This document shows, one piece after another, positions 55,454 to 61,941 of a stretch of DNA of 64,000 bases. The position numbers and the translations under genes were made by a program. The notes under the pieces are model-generated. The model saw only the letters and a list, made by a program, of their open reading frames with translations. It made no database searches and was not told the DNA's origin. The stretch is from Rhodopseudomonas palustris (GTDB taxonomy: Bacteria > Pseudomonadota > Alphaproteobacteria > Rhizobiales > Xanthobacteraceae). The stretch is taken from NCBI RefSeq assembly GCF_003031265.1, contig NZ_CP019966.1, positions 2,728,001-2,792,000 on the forward strand. The letters are read 5' to 3'. Within the stretch, counting starts at the first letter, position 1, and each line of letters starts with the position of its first letter.

Positions 55454-55695
55454 GCGGAGGCCTCGCGCGTGTCAGCCCCACCCGGCTCCGCTCCGCTTCG
55501 CCGCGGCAGGCCCCCGACCCCTCCCCGCAAGGGGGAGGGGAGGGCGTCGCCGAGGCCGCCGGTGGCCATCTGGTGGCGGGCGCCGGCGCGGCAGATGGCG
55601 CTGATGCTGACGCCCTTGGTTTCCGCGTAGTCGCGCAGCGCGCGGGCGAAGCTCTCCGGCATCTTGATGCCGACTTTGACGATCGGTTCGGCCAT
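55450..55695 (-). CDS. ribbon-helix-helix-like protein with repeat-encoded tail
   Basis: An 81-residue protein. Residues 1-42 (IVKVGIKMPESFARALRDYAETKGVSISAICRAG) fit a ribbon-helix-helix DNA-binding domain, usual for phage regulators. The remaining half (GGLGDALPSPLRGGVGGLPRRSG ...) is encoded by a GC-rich palindromic repeat that normally lies between genes, so the repeat has become coding. Overlaps the flanking genes. Confidence 0.6.
   Translation of the reverse strand: MAEPIVKVGIKMPESFARALRDYAETKGVSISAICRAGARHQMATGGLGDALPSPLRGGVGGLPRRSGAEPGGADTREASA
55518..55540. repeat. GC-rich palindromic repeat inside a coding region
   Basis: CCCCTCCCC and GGGGAGGGG arms with a 5-base loop, inside the RHH-like gene. 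The flanking CACCCGGCTCCGCTCCGC is also typical of this repeat type, which is normally found in gaps between genes of alphaproteobacteria. Confidence 0.7.
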
Positions 55696-55967
55696 CAGCC
55701 TTGCTCCATTTCGCAGGCGACGGTGCCGAGGACGCGGTCGAGCTGCTGATCGCTGATCACCAGCGTGGCGTCGTTGGCGGCGCGTGGCCACGGCCAGGGC
55801 TTGGTGTCGTCGATCAGGCCGAAACGCTTGATCAACTCCAGCCGTTGCTCGGTGGTCAGATTGCGGTTGCTGGACCAGAATCCGAGCATTGCGGCGTGGC
55901 GATCGTCGCGGTCGAGCGGCGGCAGCTTGGGGCGATAGGGCGGGAAGGCGAGCAGGTCTTGCGACAT
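55695..55967 (-). CDS. hypothetical element protein
   Basis: A 90-residue protein (MSQDLLAFPPYRPKLPPLDR ...). The central LTTEQRLELIKRFGLIDD and TLVISDQQLDRVLG look helical. It overlaps both neighbours by one base in a leftward operon. No family recognised. Confidence 0.6.
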   Translation of the reverse strand: MSQDLLAFPPYRPKLPPLDRDDRHAAMLGFWSSNRNLTTEQRLELIKRFGLIDDTKPWPWPRAANDATLVISDQQLDRVLGTVACEMEQG

Positions 55968-56350
55968 CAGCGCGCTCCCCAGCTCACGTTGGTGACGGTC
56001 GGCTTCAGCATCTGCAGGGCGACGGCGGTGACGGCCTGCTTGCTCGGATGCTGCGGACGCCATGGCGGCGGGGTGTGGCGGGCGCGTTCGGTTTCGTCGC
56101 CTTCGCGCGCGTAACAATCGATTTCGAAGGTGTCGTCGTCGAACTCGATGCCGCGCTCGCGCTCGTCTTCCGCCGTGAGCGGCATGAAGGTGATCTTGCC
56201 GCCGATGCCGGCCGGCCACATCACGCGGCCAGGATGCGCCAGCTCGTAGGCCCTGCAGATCTCACCGGCGATCTGCAGCAGCTGCTGCTCGATGTCGTCT
56301 GTCAGTTCGACGTCTTCGGCGAAGTTGATCTCGATCTTGCGCACCATCAT
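55967..56350 (-). CDS. hypothetical element protein
   Basis: A 127-residue acidic protein. Residues 1-90 include VELTDDIEQQLLQIAGEICRAYELAHPG and EDERERGIEFDDDTFEIDCYARE; the fold is unknown. A partly similar look to small DUF-type phage proteins. Operon member; no role assigned. Confidence 0.6.
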   Translation of the reverse strand: MMVRKIEINFAEDVELTDDIEQQLLQIAGEICRAYELAHPGRVMWPAGIGGKITFMPLTAEDERERGIEFDDDTFEIDCYAREGDETERARHTPPPWRPQHPSKQAVTAVALQMLKPTVTNVSWGAR

Positions 56351-56358
56351 CGCCCCCG

Positions 56359-56667
56359 TCAGTGCAAGCGGGTCGGCTGCAGGCCGGCCAGCAGGGTGGC
56401 GCGGTGCAGGGCGATGCCGAGGTCGTGGGCGGCGCGGACGGCGCGGGCTTTGGCCAGCGTATCGCGATAGGCGATGCGGCCGGCGGGCGTGCGCTCGAAG
56501 CGGATGATCAGCCGGCGCTCGGCGTCGGCGAGATACGCCACATCGGTGCCGGCGATGACGGCGAAGCCGAGCCGGGCAAGCCGGCCCTGCAGCAGCCGCT
56601 CGGCGAGCGGGCCGCGGCCGGCGGTGGACGGCGCCGCCGCGGCGGCTGGAACGGAACTCAGGCGCAT
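56359..56667 (-). CDS. hypothetical element protein, first gene of the leftward operon
   Basis: A 102-residue Ala/Arg-rich protein (LLQGRLARLGFAVIAGTDVAYLADAERRLIIRFE). It starts 38 bases from the divergent rightward gene, so both promoters should lie in that short gap. No family recognised. Confidence 0.58.
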   Translation of the reverse strand: MRLSSVPAAAAAPSTAGRGPLAERLLQGRLARLGFAVIAGTDVAYLADAERRLIIRFERTPAGRIAYRDTLAKARAVRAAHDLGIALHRATLLAGLQPTRLH

Positions 56668-56705
56668 GGCAGGATACTCCCGGTTGAGGACACGAGGTTG
56701 CGACG

Positions 56706-57197
56706 ATGAAACGGGAAATCGTTCTCAGCGCCCTGGCGGCGCTGCTGCTGAGCGGCGCGGCGCAGGCGGATTACTCGGGACGGCAAATCGGGAGCTGGGT
56801 GACCAAGGCGCGCGAAGATCGGTTCGGCGACGGCGGCAGCTACATCGCGCTGACGACGTCCGGCGGTGCGGCGCTCGGCGTCCGTTGCATCGGCAAAACG
56901 CTGTCGCTGGCGATGATGGAGCTCGGCGACTACGCGCGGCCAATCAACGAAGGCGATCGGTTCGAGTTCAAGTTCAGGGTCGATAAGGGCGAGGTGGTCG
57001 CGCTGAGCGGCGTCGCCATCGGTGGCCGACTGATCCAAATTGCGGCGCCGCGCAGCCTTGTCCGCGCGATGCGCGAGGGAAAGGAAACGGCGATGCGGGT
57101 CGAAACCGCCGACGGTGTCAGCGCGGTGGTGGTTTTCCAGATGCTCGGTGCGCCGAAAGCCTTCGCCGATCTCGCCAGAGAATGCGGGCTCGATTGA
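56706..57197 (+). CDS. secreted protein of unknown function
   Basis: A 163-residue protein with a signal peptide (1-21, ending SGAAQA-DY) and a mature domain with LGVRCIGKTLSLAMMELGDYA and IQIAAPRSLVRAMREGK, a beta-rich pattern similar to small exported proteins of tailed phages or their lysogeny-conversion genes. No named family. Single leftward-divergent neighbour at 38 bases. Confidence 0.66.
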   Translation: MKREIVLSALAALLLSGAAQADYSGRQIGSWVTKAREDRFGDGGSYIALTTSGGAALGVRCIGKTLSLAMMELGDYARPINEGDRFEFKFRVDKGEVVALSGVAIGGRLIQIAAPRSLVRAMREGKETAMRVETADGVSAVVVFQMLGAPKAFADLARECGLD

Positions 57198-57212
57198 GCA
57201 CAGGGGGGTGAA

Positions 57213-57569
57213 ATGGAGAATGAGTCCATCGTCGCCGGGTTGGTGTTCTTCGCCATCTTTGTCGTCGTTCCAGCGATTGTCTTGGCGCGCCGCGAATGGG
57301 CCTATCGCCGGCAGGAAGCGCAGGCCGGCCAGGAAGCCGCGGTGATCATCGAGCACGTGCGCATGACGTGGGTTGGCATCGTCAGCCTGATGCTGCTGGT
57401 GCTGACGGTGATCGGCGCGATCGTGGCGTACATCGCGGCTAGAACGGAATTTCAACAGGTCCAAGCGGGTGTGTCGCTGATCGGCAGCGTGCTGCTGTTC
57501 GGCCTCGGCGTCGCACTGGGCCGCCGGCGCACGTACCGGGTGCTGCGGTCTGAGCGGCCGAACGCCTGA
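57213..57569 (+). CDS. membrane protein of unknown function
   Basis: A 118-residue protein with three hydrophobic segments (about 6-26, 52-74, 84-103) separated by a charged, helical stretch (RREWAYRRQEAQAGQEAAV). Starts 15 bases after the previous gene, with GGGGTG before the ATG. Probably cotranscribed with the secreted protein. No family recognised. Confidence 0.65.
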   Translation: MENESIVAGLVFFAIFVVVPAIVLARREWAYRRQEAQAGQEAAVIIEHVRMTWVGIVSLMLLVLTVIGAIVAYIAARTEFQQVQAGVSLIGSVLLFGLGVALGRRRTYRVLRSERPNA

Positions 57570-57599
57570 ACTAACCTGATCGCTGGCTGTACGGCTGGC

Positions 57600-57653
57600 T
57601 TGCATCGTCGTCGCCCGGATGGCGCGGACGAAATCGTCCGGCGCACGATGCAA
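57600..57653. other. nested inverted repeat in a convergent gap
   Basis: Outer arms TTGCATCGT (57600-57608) and ACGATGCAA (57645-57653) enclose inner arms CGGACGA and TCGTCCG (57625-57640), so the segment can fold into a two-level stem. It lies between two convergent genes, where a regulatory RNA, terminator or cis-acting DNA site could sit. Confidence 0.55.
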
Positions 57654-57692
57654 CGATAGCGCAAAATTCGATTAATGCAATTCCATGTTGCA

Positions 57693-57718
57693 ATCGACGC
57701 AATCAGACTTGCGTCGAT
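57693..57718. other. 10-bp perfect inverted repeat
   Basis: ATCGACGCAA and TTGCGTCGAT with a 6-base centre, 2 bases before the parS-like palindrome. It may belong to the same cis-acting site. Confidence 0.5.
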
Positions 57719-57719
57719 G

Positions 57720-57731
57720 TTTCACGTGAAA
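57720..57731. promoter_or_regulatory. palindrome close to the ParB-binding parS consensus
   Basis: TTTCACGTGAAA is a perfect 12-bp palindrome preceded by TG. The chromosomal parS consensus is TGTTTCACGTGAAACA, and this site matches it except for the last two bases (GC for CA), so 14 of 16. No parA/parB gene is in the window. Chance occurrence cannot be excluded, but a match this close inside a structured region is notable. Confidence 0.45.
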
Positions 57732-57800
57732 GCAATTGTGGGCGCGCGCGGATGCGGCCGGGGCAAATCACCGCGTGAAATGGCGAAGCTTCGGTGGGGG

Positions 57801-58520
57801 TTAGTTCGGGCGCGGGCGCAGGCGGTGCGGCAGGATCAGGCCTTTGACGATGACGCGGTCATCGTCCACCAACAGCGGCTTGCGCAAGGCGGGATCGAAC
57901 GTGGCGGCCACCAGATAGGGCGGCTCCAGGATACGCATCACGGTCTCGGCGGTGCCGCCCCGCCAGTTATAGACCTGGGCGCATGCCGGCTCGCTGGCCC
58001 GTGGCATGGTCGATAGGTCCACCAGCACCACGTCGCCGGGCATGAAGCCGGCGCATTCGAGGCTGCGGCTGCGGATCACCCACGGATCAATGTTCTTCTT
58101 GTTTCCAATGATGGTGGCGATCATCGCGGCGAGCGTCGGATCGCCCGCATCGGCTTCGTAGCGCGTCGCGTCTTCGCGGAATTCGGACGGCTGCTTTTGC
58201 GGCTCAGGCTCCAGGCTCGGCGCGGCCAGCCCGGAGAATTCCTCAAGCCGGGCCAGGGTGCCGGCGCTCATCTTCGAGATCTGACCGTCCTTCGGCCTGT
58301 AGATCCGCGTCAGCGTCGACGGCGAAATATTCAGCAGCTTGGCGATGGTGGTGGGCTGTTTCTTGGTCTCTGCCACCACGTTGTGGAGGTAATCGCGATG
58401 CATGCGGGCGACGCGTGCGTCGATCTGTTCGTCGGACTTCCTGGCCAAGTGCGTTCTATCCGTAGCGATTGCGCTACGGAGAGTATGCACCGGGAAGGTT
58501 TCCACTACATCTTGCAACAT
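57801..58520 (-). CDS. phage repressor-like protein with degenerate S24 domain
   Basis: A 239-residue CI-type regulator. HTH near residues 57-75 (TIAKLLNISPSTLTRIYR) and a C-terminal LexA/S24-like fold (VIRSRSLECAGFMPGDVVLVDLS ... TAETVMRILEPPYLVA). The autocleavage dyad looks lost: where active members have Lys in a TVKR-type motif this one has TVMR, and the Ser near residues 151-153 is one place off the usual distance to the GD. The first 39 residues may not be translated, since an ATG lies at 58403. Divergent from a Cro-like gene. Confidence 0.78.
   Translation of the reverse strand: MLQDVVETFPVHTLRSAIATDRTHLARKSDEQIDARVARMHRDYLHNVVAETKKQPTTIAKLLNISPSTLTRIYRPKDGQISKMSAGTLARLEEFSGLAAPSLEPEPQKQPSEFREDATRYEADAGDPTLAAMIATIIGNKKNIDPWVIRSRSLECAGFMPGDVVLVDLSTMPRASEPACAQVYNWRGGTAETVMRILEPPYLVAATFDPALRKPLLVDDDRVIVKGLILPHRLRPRPN
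58460..58479. promoter_or_regulatory. 8-bp inverted repeat near the repressor start, candidate operator
   Basis: CCGTAGCG, ATTG, CGCTACGG: perfect arms. It lies inside the first codons of the repressor frame if ATG 58520 is used, or upstream of the gene if the start is ATG 58403, in which case it would sit in the promoter. Confidence 0.45.
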
Positions 58521-58553
58521 TGCGCTTGCGAGAGTTCGACGAATCAGATTTCA

Positions 58554-58571
58554 GATTGCAATTATGCAATC
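58554..58571. promoter_or_regulatory. inverted repeat covering the cro-like start codon
   Basis: GATTGCA, ATTA, TGCAATC: perfect 7-bp arms with a 4-base centre that contains the first base of the cro-like ATG (58564). It lies in the 43-base gap between the divergent repressor and cro-like genes and beyond, the classical site for an operator. Confidence 0.55.
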
Positions 58572-58887
58572 GCACCCTATCACAGACATCCTACAGATCA
58601 AGGAGCGCGCCGCTGCGGTGCGCCTGACGATGAACGATGTGGCGCGGCTGGCTGGCCTTCCGGCTTCAACCGCCCACGCAAAGGCCCGCGACGGCCGAAT
58701 TCGTGACGTCCGCTCCTCGACGCTCGCAAAGCTCAGTTCGGCGGTGATCGCCGAGGAATTGCGTCAGCGGGATTATCTGGTCGGGCTCCACGGATTACCG
58801 GCTGAACCAGCTGTCCCAGAGGCGCCGGGAAATGGTTCCGAACACGAACCAATTCCCGCTGCGGCTGACGGGGAGGCGGTGTCGTGA
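58564..58887 (+). CDS. Cro-like HTH protein
   Basis: A 107-residue protein with an HTH at residues 20-45 (LTMNDVARLAGLPASTAHAKARDG) that matches small lambda-like DNA-binding regulators. Divergent from the repressor-like gene with the palindrome at its start codon, so it probably plays the Cro role. The tail (GNGSEHEPIPAAADGEAVS) is unstructured. Confidence 0.72.
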   Translation: MQSHPITDILQIKERAAAVRLTMNDVARLAGLPASTAHAKARDGRIRDVRSSTLAKLSSAVIAEELRQRDYLVGLHGLPAEPAVPEAPGNGSEHEPIPAAADGEAVS

Positions 58888-58898
58888 CGGCCTGGCTG

Positions 58899-59207
58899 TC
58901 AGTTCGGCGGCTTGGCCGCGTCGCGGATCGCCTGGCGGGCGCCCTGCGTCATCTGGCGGAAATTCTGCGCCACCGGCACCAGCGCCTGCCGCGGCAGAGC
59001 GACCCCCTCGGGCGGGTGATCGGTGAACTTGGTCAGGCTGTCGGCGGCCAGCACCTCGATCGCGTGGATCGCCTTGTCGGCGGCGGCGGGATCGACCTTG
59101 GCAAAGGCCAGCGCCAGATCCTCGAAGGCCTGGGCCATCATGGTCAGGCTCCATCCGGCCAAGATCAGCTCGGTGGCGAGTCCGTCTGCGGAGCGGTTCA
59201 ACTCCAT
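58899..59207 (-). CDS. hypothetical element protein (leftward)
   Basis: A 102-residue soluble protein, helical and Ala-rich (GWSLTMMAQAFEDLALAFAKVD, VAADKAIHAIEVLA). It is the only leftward gene among the rightward early genes. GGAG lies 9 bases before ATG 59207. Codon third positions on this strand are GC-rich as in real genes here, unlike the overlapping rightward frame. No family recognised. Confidence 0.6.
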   Translation of the reverse strand: MELNRSADGLATELILAGWSLTMMAQAFEDLALAFAKVDPAAADKAIHAIEVLAADSLTKFTDHPPEGVALPRQALVPVAQNFRQMTQGARQAIRDAAKPPN

Positions 59208-59281
59208 GGGGCGTATCTCCAGTGGTGCGCGGCGCATCACGTCGCGCCGCGATGGTTGCCCGGAAACCGGGAGGCGCGAGC

Positions 59282-59344
59282 ATGACCGGCGCCCGCCATC
59301 GCCTCAATGACGTCACGCAAGCGCGCCGAAAGGCGGTGTCGTGA
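59282..59344 (+). CDS. possible 20-residue peptide
   Basis: ATG at 59282 to TGA at 59344 encodes a short basic peptide (MTGARHRLNDVTQARRKAVS). Its stop overlaps the next gene start by one base (TGATG), the coupling seen elsewhere in this operon. Weak on its own. Confidence 0.3.
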   Translation: MTGARHRLNDVTQARRKAVS

Positions 59345-59583
59345 TGGACGCCGCGATCCAGACCCTCGACCTGATCGCCCGGGCGGCGCTGCTGATCGTC
59401 GCCGCGGCGCTGATGATCGCGGTGGTGCAGCGCTGCCTGCCGCGCGCGCTCGGCCGCAAAGCCGCCGACCCCGCCTTCGACCCCGAGGCCTGCCCCTACG
59501 GCGAGCGGCCCGGCTTTTCCGCGCGCGAGCTGAATCAGTTCCGGCCGCGCTTGGGCGGCCGTGCTGACCGGGGAGGGGTGTGA
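59344..59583 (+). CDS. small membrane-anchored protein
   Basis: A 79-residue protein with one TM segment (residues 13-32, LLIVAAALMIAVVQ) and a polar C-terminal half containing PEACPYGERPGFSARELNQF. It ends by overlapping the next gene. Function unknown. Confidence 0.6.
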   Translation: MDAAIQTLDLIARAALLIVAAALMIAVVQRCLPRALGRKAADPAFDPEACPYGERPGFSARELNQFRPRLGGRADRGGV

Positions 59584-59801
59584 TGTTCGGGATGAGGACG
59601 TTCGATCGGTACGGAGTTGGCCGCGCCATTCTGTCGTTCCTGCTGCGGCCGGCTGCAGTCGCCAGCCCTGAAGCGCTCCGTCTGGTTCACGGCGCTCGCT
59701 CTGGCGGGCGAGGCCACAGCGGCAGCAAACGCGAAACTTATCCGCGCAGCGGTGTTGGACGCTGGGGCAAGCGCTACCTGCTCAAAGGGGTGCGGCCGTG
59801 A
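59583..59801 (+). CDS. hypothetical small protein
   Basis: About 72 residues, basic (FDRYGVGRAILSFLL, then GGRGHSGSKRETYPRSGVGRWGKRY). Coupled to its neighbours by overlaps at both ends. No family recognised; the frame is not strongly protein-like, so moderate trust. Confidence 0.42.
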   Translation: MFGMRTFDRYGVGRAILSFLLRPAAVASPEALRLVHGARSGGRGHSGSKRETYPRSGVGRWGKRYLLKGVRP

Positions 59802-60118
59802 GCCGGGCGCTGGACGATATCGCGGCGGAGCGGAAACGCCAGATTGATGTCGAGGGCTGGGGCGCGCGGCACGACGATCGTAGCGGCGGCGACTTGGCCG
59901 TTGCGGCGGCCTGCTACGCGCTGCCGGCTCAACGGCTGTCAATGATGGTTGACCCTTATGCCACCGAAGGCGTCTCGCTTCTATCGAGTTTGTGGCCCTG
60001 GTCGCACGAATGGTGGAAGCCGAAGGATCGGCGCCGCGATCTCGTTCGTGCTGGCGCGCTGATCGTCGCCGAAATCGAGCGGATTGATCGGCTTGAAGAG
60101 CGGATCGGCGCGAAATGA
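59798..60118 (+). CDS. conserved phage-type protein
   Basis: A 106-residue protein. The pattern IAAERKRQIDVEGWGARHDD, then LAVAAACYALP and WWKPKDRRRDLVRAGALIVAEIERIDR is a conserved form that I have seen in many phage and prophage early regions, though without an assigned function. GTG start overlapping the previous stop (GTGA). Confidence 0.75.
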   Translation: MSRALDDIAAERKRQIDVEGWGARHDDRSGGDLAVAAACYALPAQRLSMMVDPYATEGVSLLSSLWPWSHEWWKPKDRRRDLVRAGALIVAEIERIDRLEERIGAK

Positions 60119-60402
60119 CCGAGCCCGCCCCGCCTTTCAATCCGTTCACCGGCACCACCCGCGCACGCCTGCTGTTGCTCGCAGGGCTGCTGCTGAAGCG
60201 CCAGACGGTCAGCGACTCGTCGATCCGCTGTGTTCTCAGCAATGGCGAGGGGGTGTCGCAGGGCTACGCGGAGAGCCATGTGACCGAGCTTCGACGGCAG
60301 CTGCCTTCGGGCGTTTTGGTGCTGCGAGAGCGCGGCGTTGGTTACTACGTCAACGACAAGGCGAAGCTCGCTGCCTTCCTGCGCGGTGAGGTCGCCCGAT
60401 GA
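60115..60402 (+). CDS. HTH-like hypothetical protein
   Basis: A 95-residue protein. Residues 20-85 (LLLAGLLLKRQTVSDSSIRCVL, SYAESHVTELRRQLPSGVLVLRERGVGYYV) have the look of a winged helix. Starts at the ATG overlapping the previous stop by 4 bases. A possible early regulator; no family recognised. Confidence 0.6.
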   Translation: MTEPAPPFNPFTGTTRARLLLLAGLLLKRQTVSDSSIRCVLSNGEGVSQGYAESHVTELRRQLPSGVLVLRERGVGYYVNDKAKLAAFLRGEVAR

Positions 60403-60578
60403 GCCCGCTGGATCGCGCGTGTGACTTCGTGGCGCTGCATCCGATCTCATCGGTGGGGTTGTTGCTGCTGGCGTTCGGTGCCATCGGCAGCGGTGCGGCG
60501 CTGATCGGGGCCTGGCTCGACACCCAAGTCGAAACCTTCATCCGCTTCGTGCGCGGGGGCTGCGATGTCGCGACCTGA
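60399..60578 (+). CDS. small TM protein, 59 residues
   Basis: ATG at 60399 (overlapping the previous stop) to TGA at 60578: MSPLDRACDFVALHP, a TM segment at residues 18-41 (VGLLLLAFGAIGSGAALIGAW) and a short basic end. Overlaps the next gene by 14 bases. No family recognised. Confidence 0.6.
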   Translation: MSPLDRACDFVALHPISSVGLLLLAFGAIGSGAALIGAWLDTQVETFIRFVRGGCDVAT

Positions 60579-60918
60579 CGGCGCCGCCGCCCGCCTTTCG
60601 CCGGCCGAACAACTCTCCTTCGTGGCCGCGCGTGCGATCGCAGCCGGGCAGGCTTACTTGCGCACCCGCGATCAGCAGGCGCTGGCGGGCGAGGTGGCCA
60701 CGATCACGGCGATGGTCGCGCAGCTGCCGGACGAGGTGCAGGCGCTGCCGCTGATGGCGTTTCTCAGTGCGTATGTGCAGGCGCTGGCGCTGGTGCCGCT
60801 GGTCGGCATCGACCGCAAAGAATTCATCGCGTTGGCGATCCTCGCCTATGAGCGGCTGCTGCGCTCGGCGCATCGCGATCAGCGCGACGCTCCTCAACTG
60901 ATTGCCGGAGCCAGCTGA
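60565..60918 (+). CDS. hypothetical element protein
   Basis: A 117-residue, almost fully helical protein (LSPAEQLSFVAARAIAAGQAYL, ALPLMAFLSAYVQALALVPL). It may be an all-helical subunit or small scaffold-like protein. Overlaps its neighbours. No family recognised. Confidence 0.62.
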   Translation: MSRPDGAAARLSPAEQLSFVAARAIAAGQAYLRTRDQQALAGEVATITAMVAQLPDEVQALPLMAFLSAYVQALALVPLVGIDRKEFIALAILAYERLLRSAHRDQRDAPQLIAGAS

Positions 60919-61247
60919 TGACCGCGACGCGGCCGTTTTCCGCCACGCTGAACGAACTGATCGTGCTTTCCGAAGAGGTGATCACGCGGCCTTCGGCGCA
61001 GCGCGATCCGCGCTGGACCGAGCGGATGATGCGCGTGGCCGCCGAGGTGCGGCGGGCGGATGCGCGGCCGTGCGATGGCCCGCGCACCAGCTTCGGCGCG
61101 ATGAGCATGGTGGTGACGCTGGAAGGCCTGCTCGCCGCGCAAGACGAGCAGAAACCGCTGTGGCGGATGCACGCGGCCAGCGCGCTCGAGCTGGTGCGGA
61201 TCGATGCCTACCAGGAACTGTGCAACACGCGGGAGCGTCAGGGATGA
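60918..61247 (+). CDS. hypothetical element protein
   Basis: A 109-residue protein (TLNELIVLSEEVITRPSAQRDPRWTERMMRVAAEVRRA ...). Helical, no cysteine motifs apart from two isolated ones. Translated from the ATG at the stop of the previous gene, and overlapping ssb by 4 bases. No family recognised. Confidence 0.6.
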   Translation: MTATRPFSATLNELIVLSEEVITRPSAQRDPRWTERMMRVAAEVRRADARPCDGPRTSFGAMSMVVTLEGLLAAQDEQKPLWRMHAASALELVRIDAYQELCNTRERQG

Positions 61248-61669
61248 GCGGCAGCGTCAACAAGGTAATCCTGATCGGCCGGCTCGGCGCCGATCCCGAG
61301 GTGCGGCGGCTGCAGGACGGCAAGCCGGTGGTGACGATGCGGATCGCCACCTCCGAGAGCTGGCGCGACAAGGACACCGGCGAGCGCAAGCAGGCGACCG
61401 AATGGCACCGCGTCGTGATCTTCAATGAAGGGCTGTGCAAGATCGCCGAGCAGTATCTGAAGAAAGGCGCGAACGTCTACATCGAGGGCCAGATCAAAAC
61501 CCGCAAGTGGACCGATCAATCCGGCGCCGATCGCTACACCACAGAGATCGTGCTCGCCGCCTTCCGCGGCAGCCTGACGATGCTGGAATCCTCCGGCGCC
61601 GGCCGCCCGGCCAGCGAAGAGAGCTATGGCGCCGAGCGCAACGATCTCGATGACGAGATTCCGTTCTGA
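61244..61669 (+). CDS. ssb: single-stranded DNA-binding protein
   Basis: A 141-residue SSB: OB fold from VNKVILIGRLGADPEVRRLQDGK to TTEIVLAAFRGSLTML, a short linker, and the acidic tail NDLDDEIPF that recruits partner proteins. The element therefore carries its own ssDNA-binding protein beside a sliding clamp, suggesting an independent replication or recombination module. Confidence 0.93.
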   Translation: MSGSVNKVILIGRLGADPEVRRLQDGKPVVTMRIATSESWRDKDTGERKQATEWHRVVIFNEGLCKIAEQYLKKGANVYIEGQIKTRKWTDQSGADRYTTEIVLAAFRGSLTMLESSGAGRPASEESYGAERNDLDDEIPF

Positions 61670-61689
61670 CGGCGGCGAGGGGATTAGCG

Positions 61690-61941
61690 ATGGAAGATGA
61701 TTTTTCGACGGTGTTGGACGCGCTGAATACGTCACCCGCGGACGTCGACGGCGCTATCGAGTTGCTAAGCGAACTGCGAGACCGGACGAACTTCGTCTTT
61801 GTCGATGAAGTCGATAGCCTCCTTCGGGCCGGCCTGCTGGATGATGCGAAGCATCGTCTTCAACTTTGGATCAGCCCGAAATACCCCAGCGTCGCAGCTT
61901 GCGAGGATGAGTATCGGAGAGCCATGGGGTTAAACGCATGA
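61690..61941 (+). CDS. hypothetical element protein
   Basis: An 83-residue acidic protein (DDFSTVLDALNTSPADVDGAIELLSELRDR ... LRAGLLDDAKHRL). Helical. It lies between ssb and the clamp gene and overlaps the clamp by 4 bases. No family recognised. Confidence 0.62.
   Translation: MEDDFSTVLDALNTSPADVDGAIELLSELRDRTNFVFVDEVDSLLRAGLLDDAKHRLQLWISPKYPSVAACEDEYRRAMGLNA

Noticed and set aside
58884..59285. Rightward 133-codon frame overlapping cro-like and the next start
   Set aside because: It has coupling-type overlaps at both ends, but its protein is rich in His, Gln, Arg and Gly like an antisense shadow, while the leftward frame 58899-59207 has sensible protein composition and GC-rich third positions.
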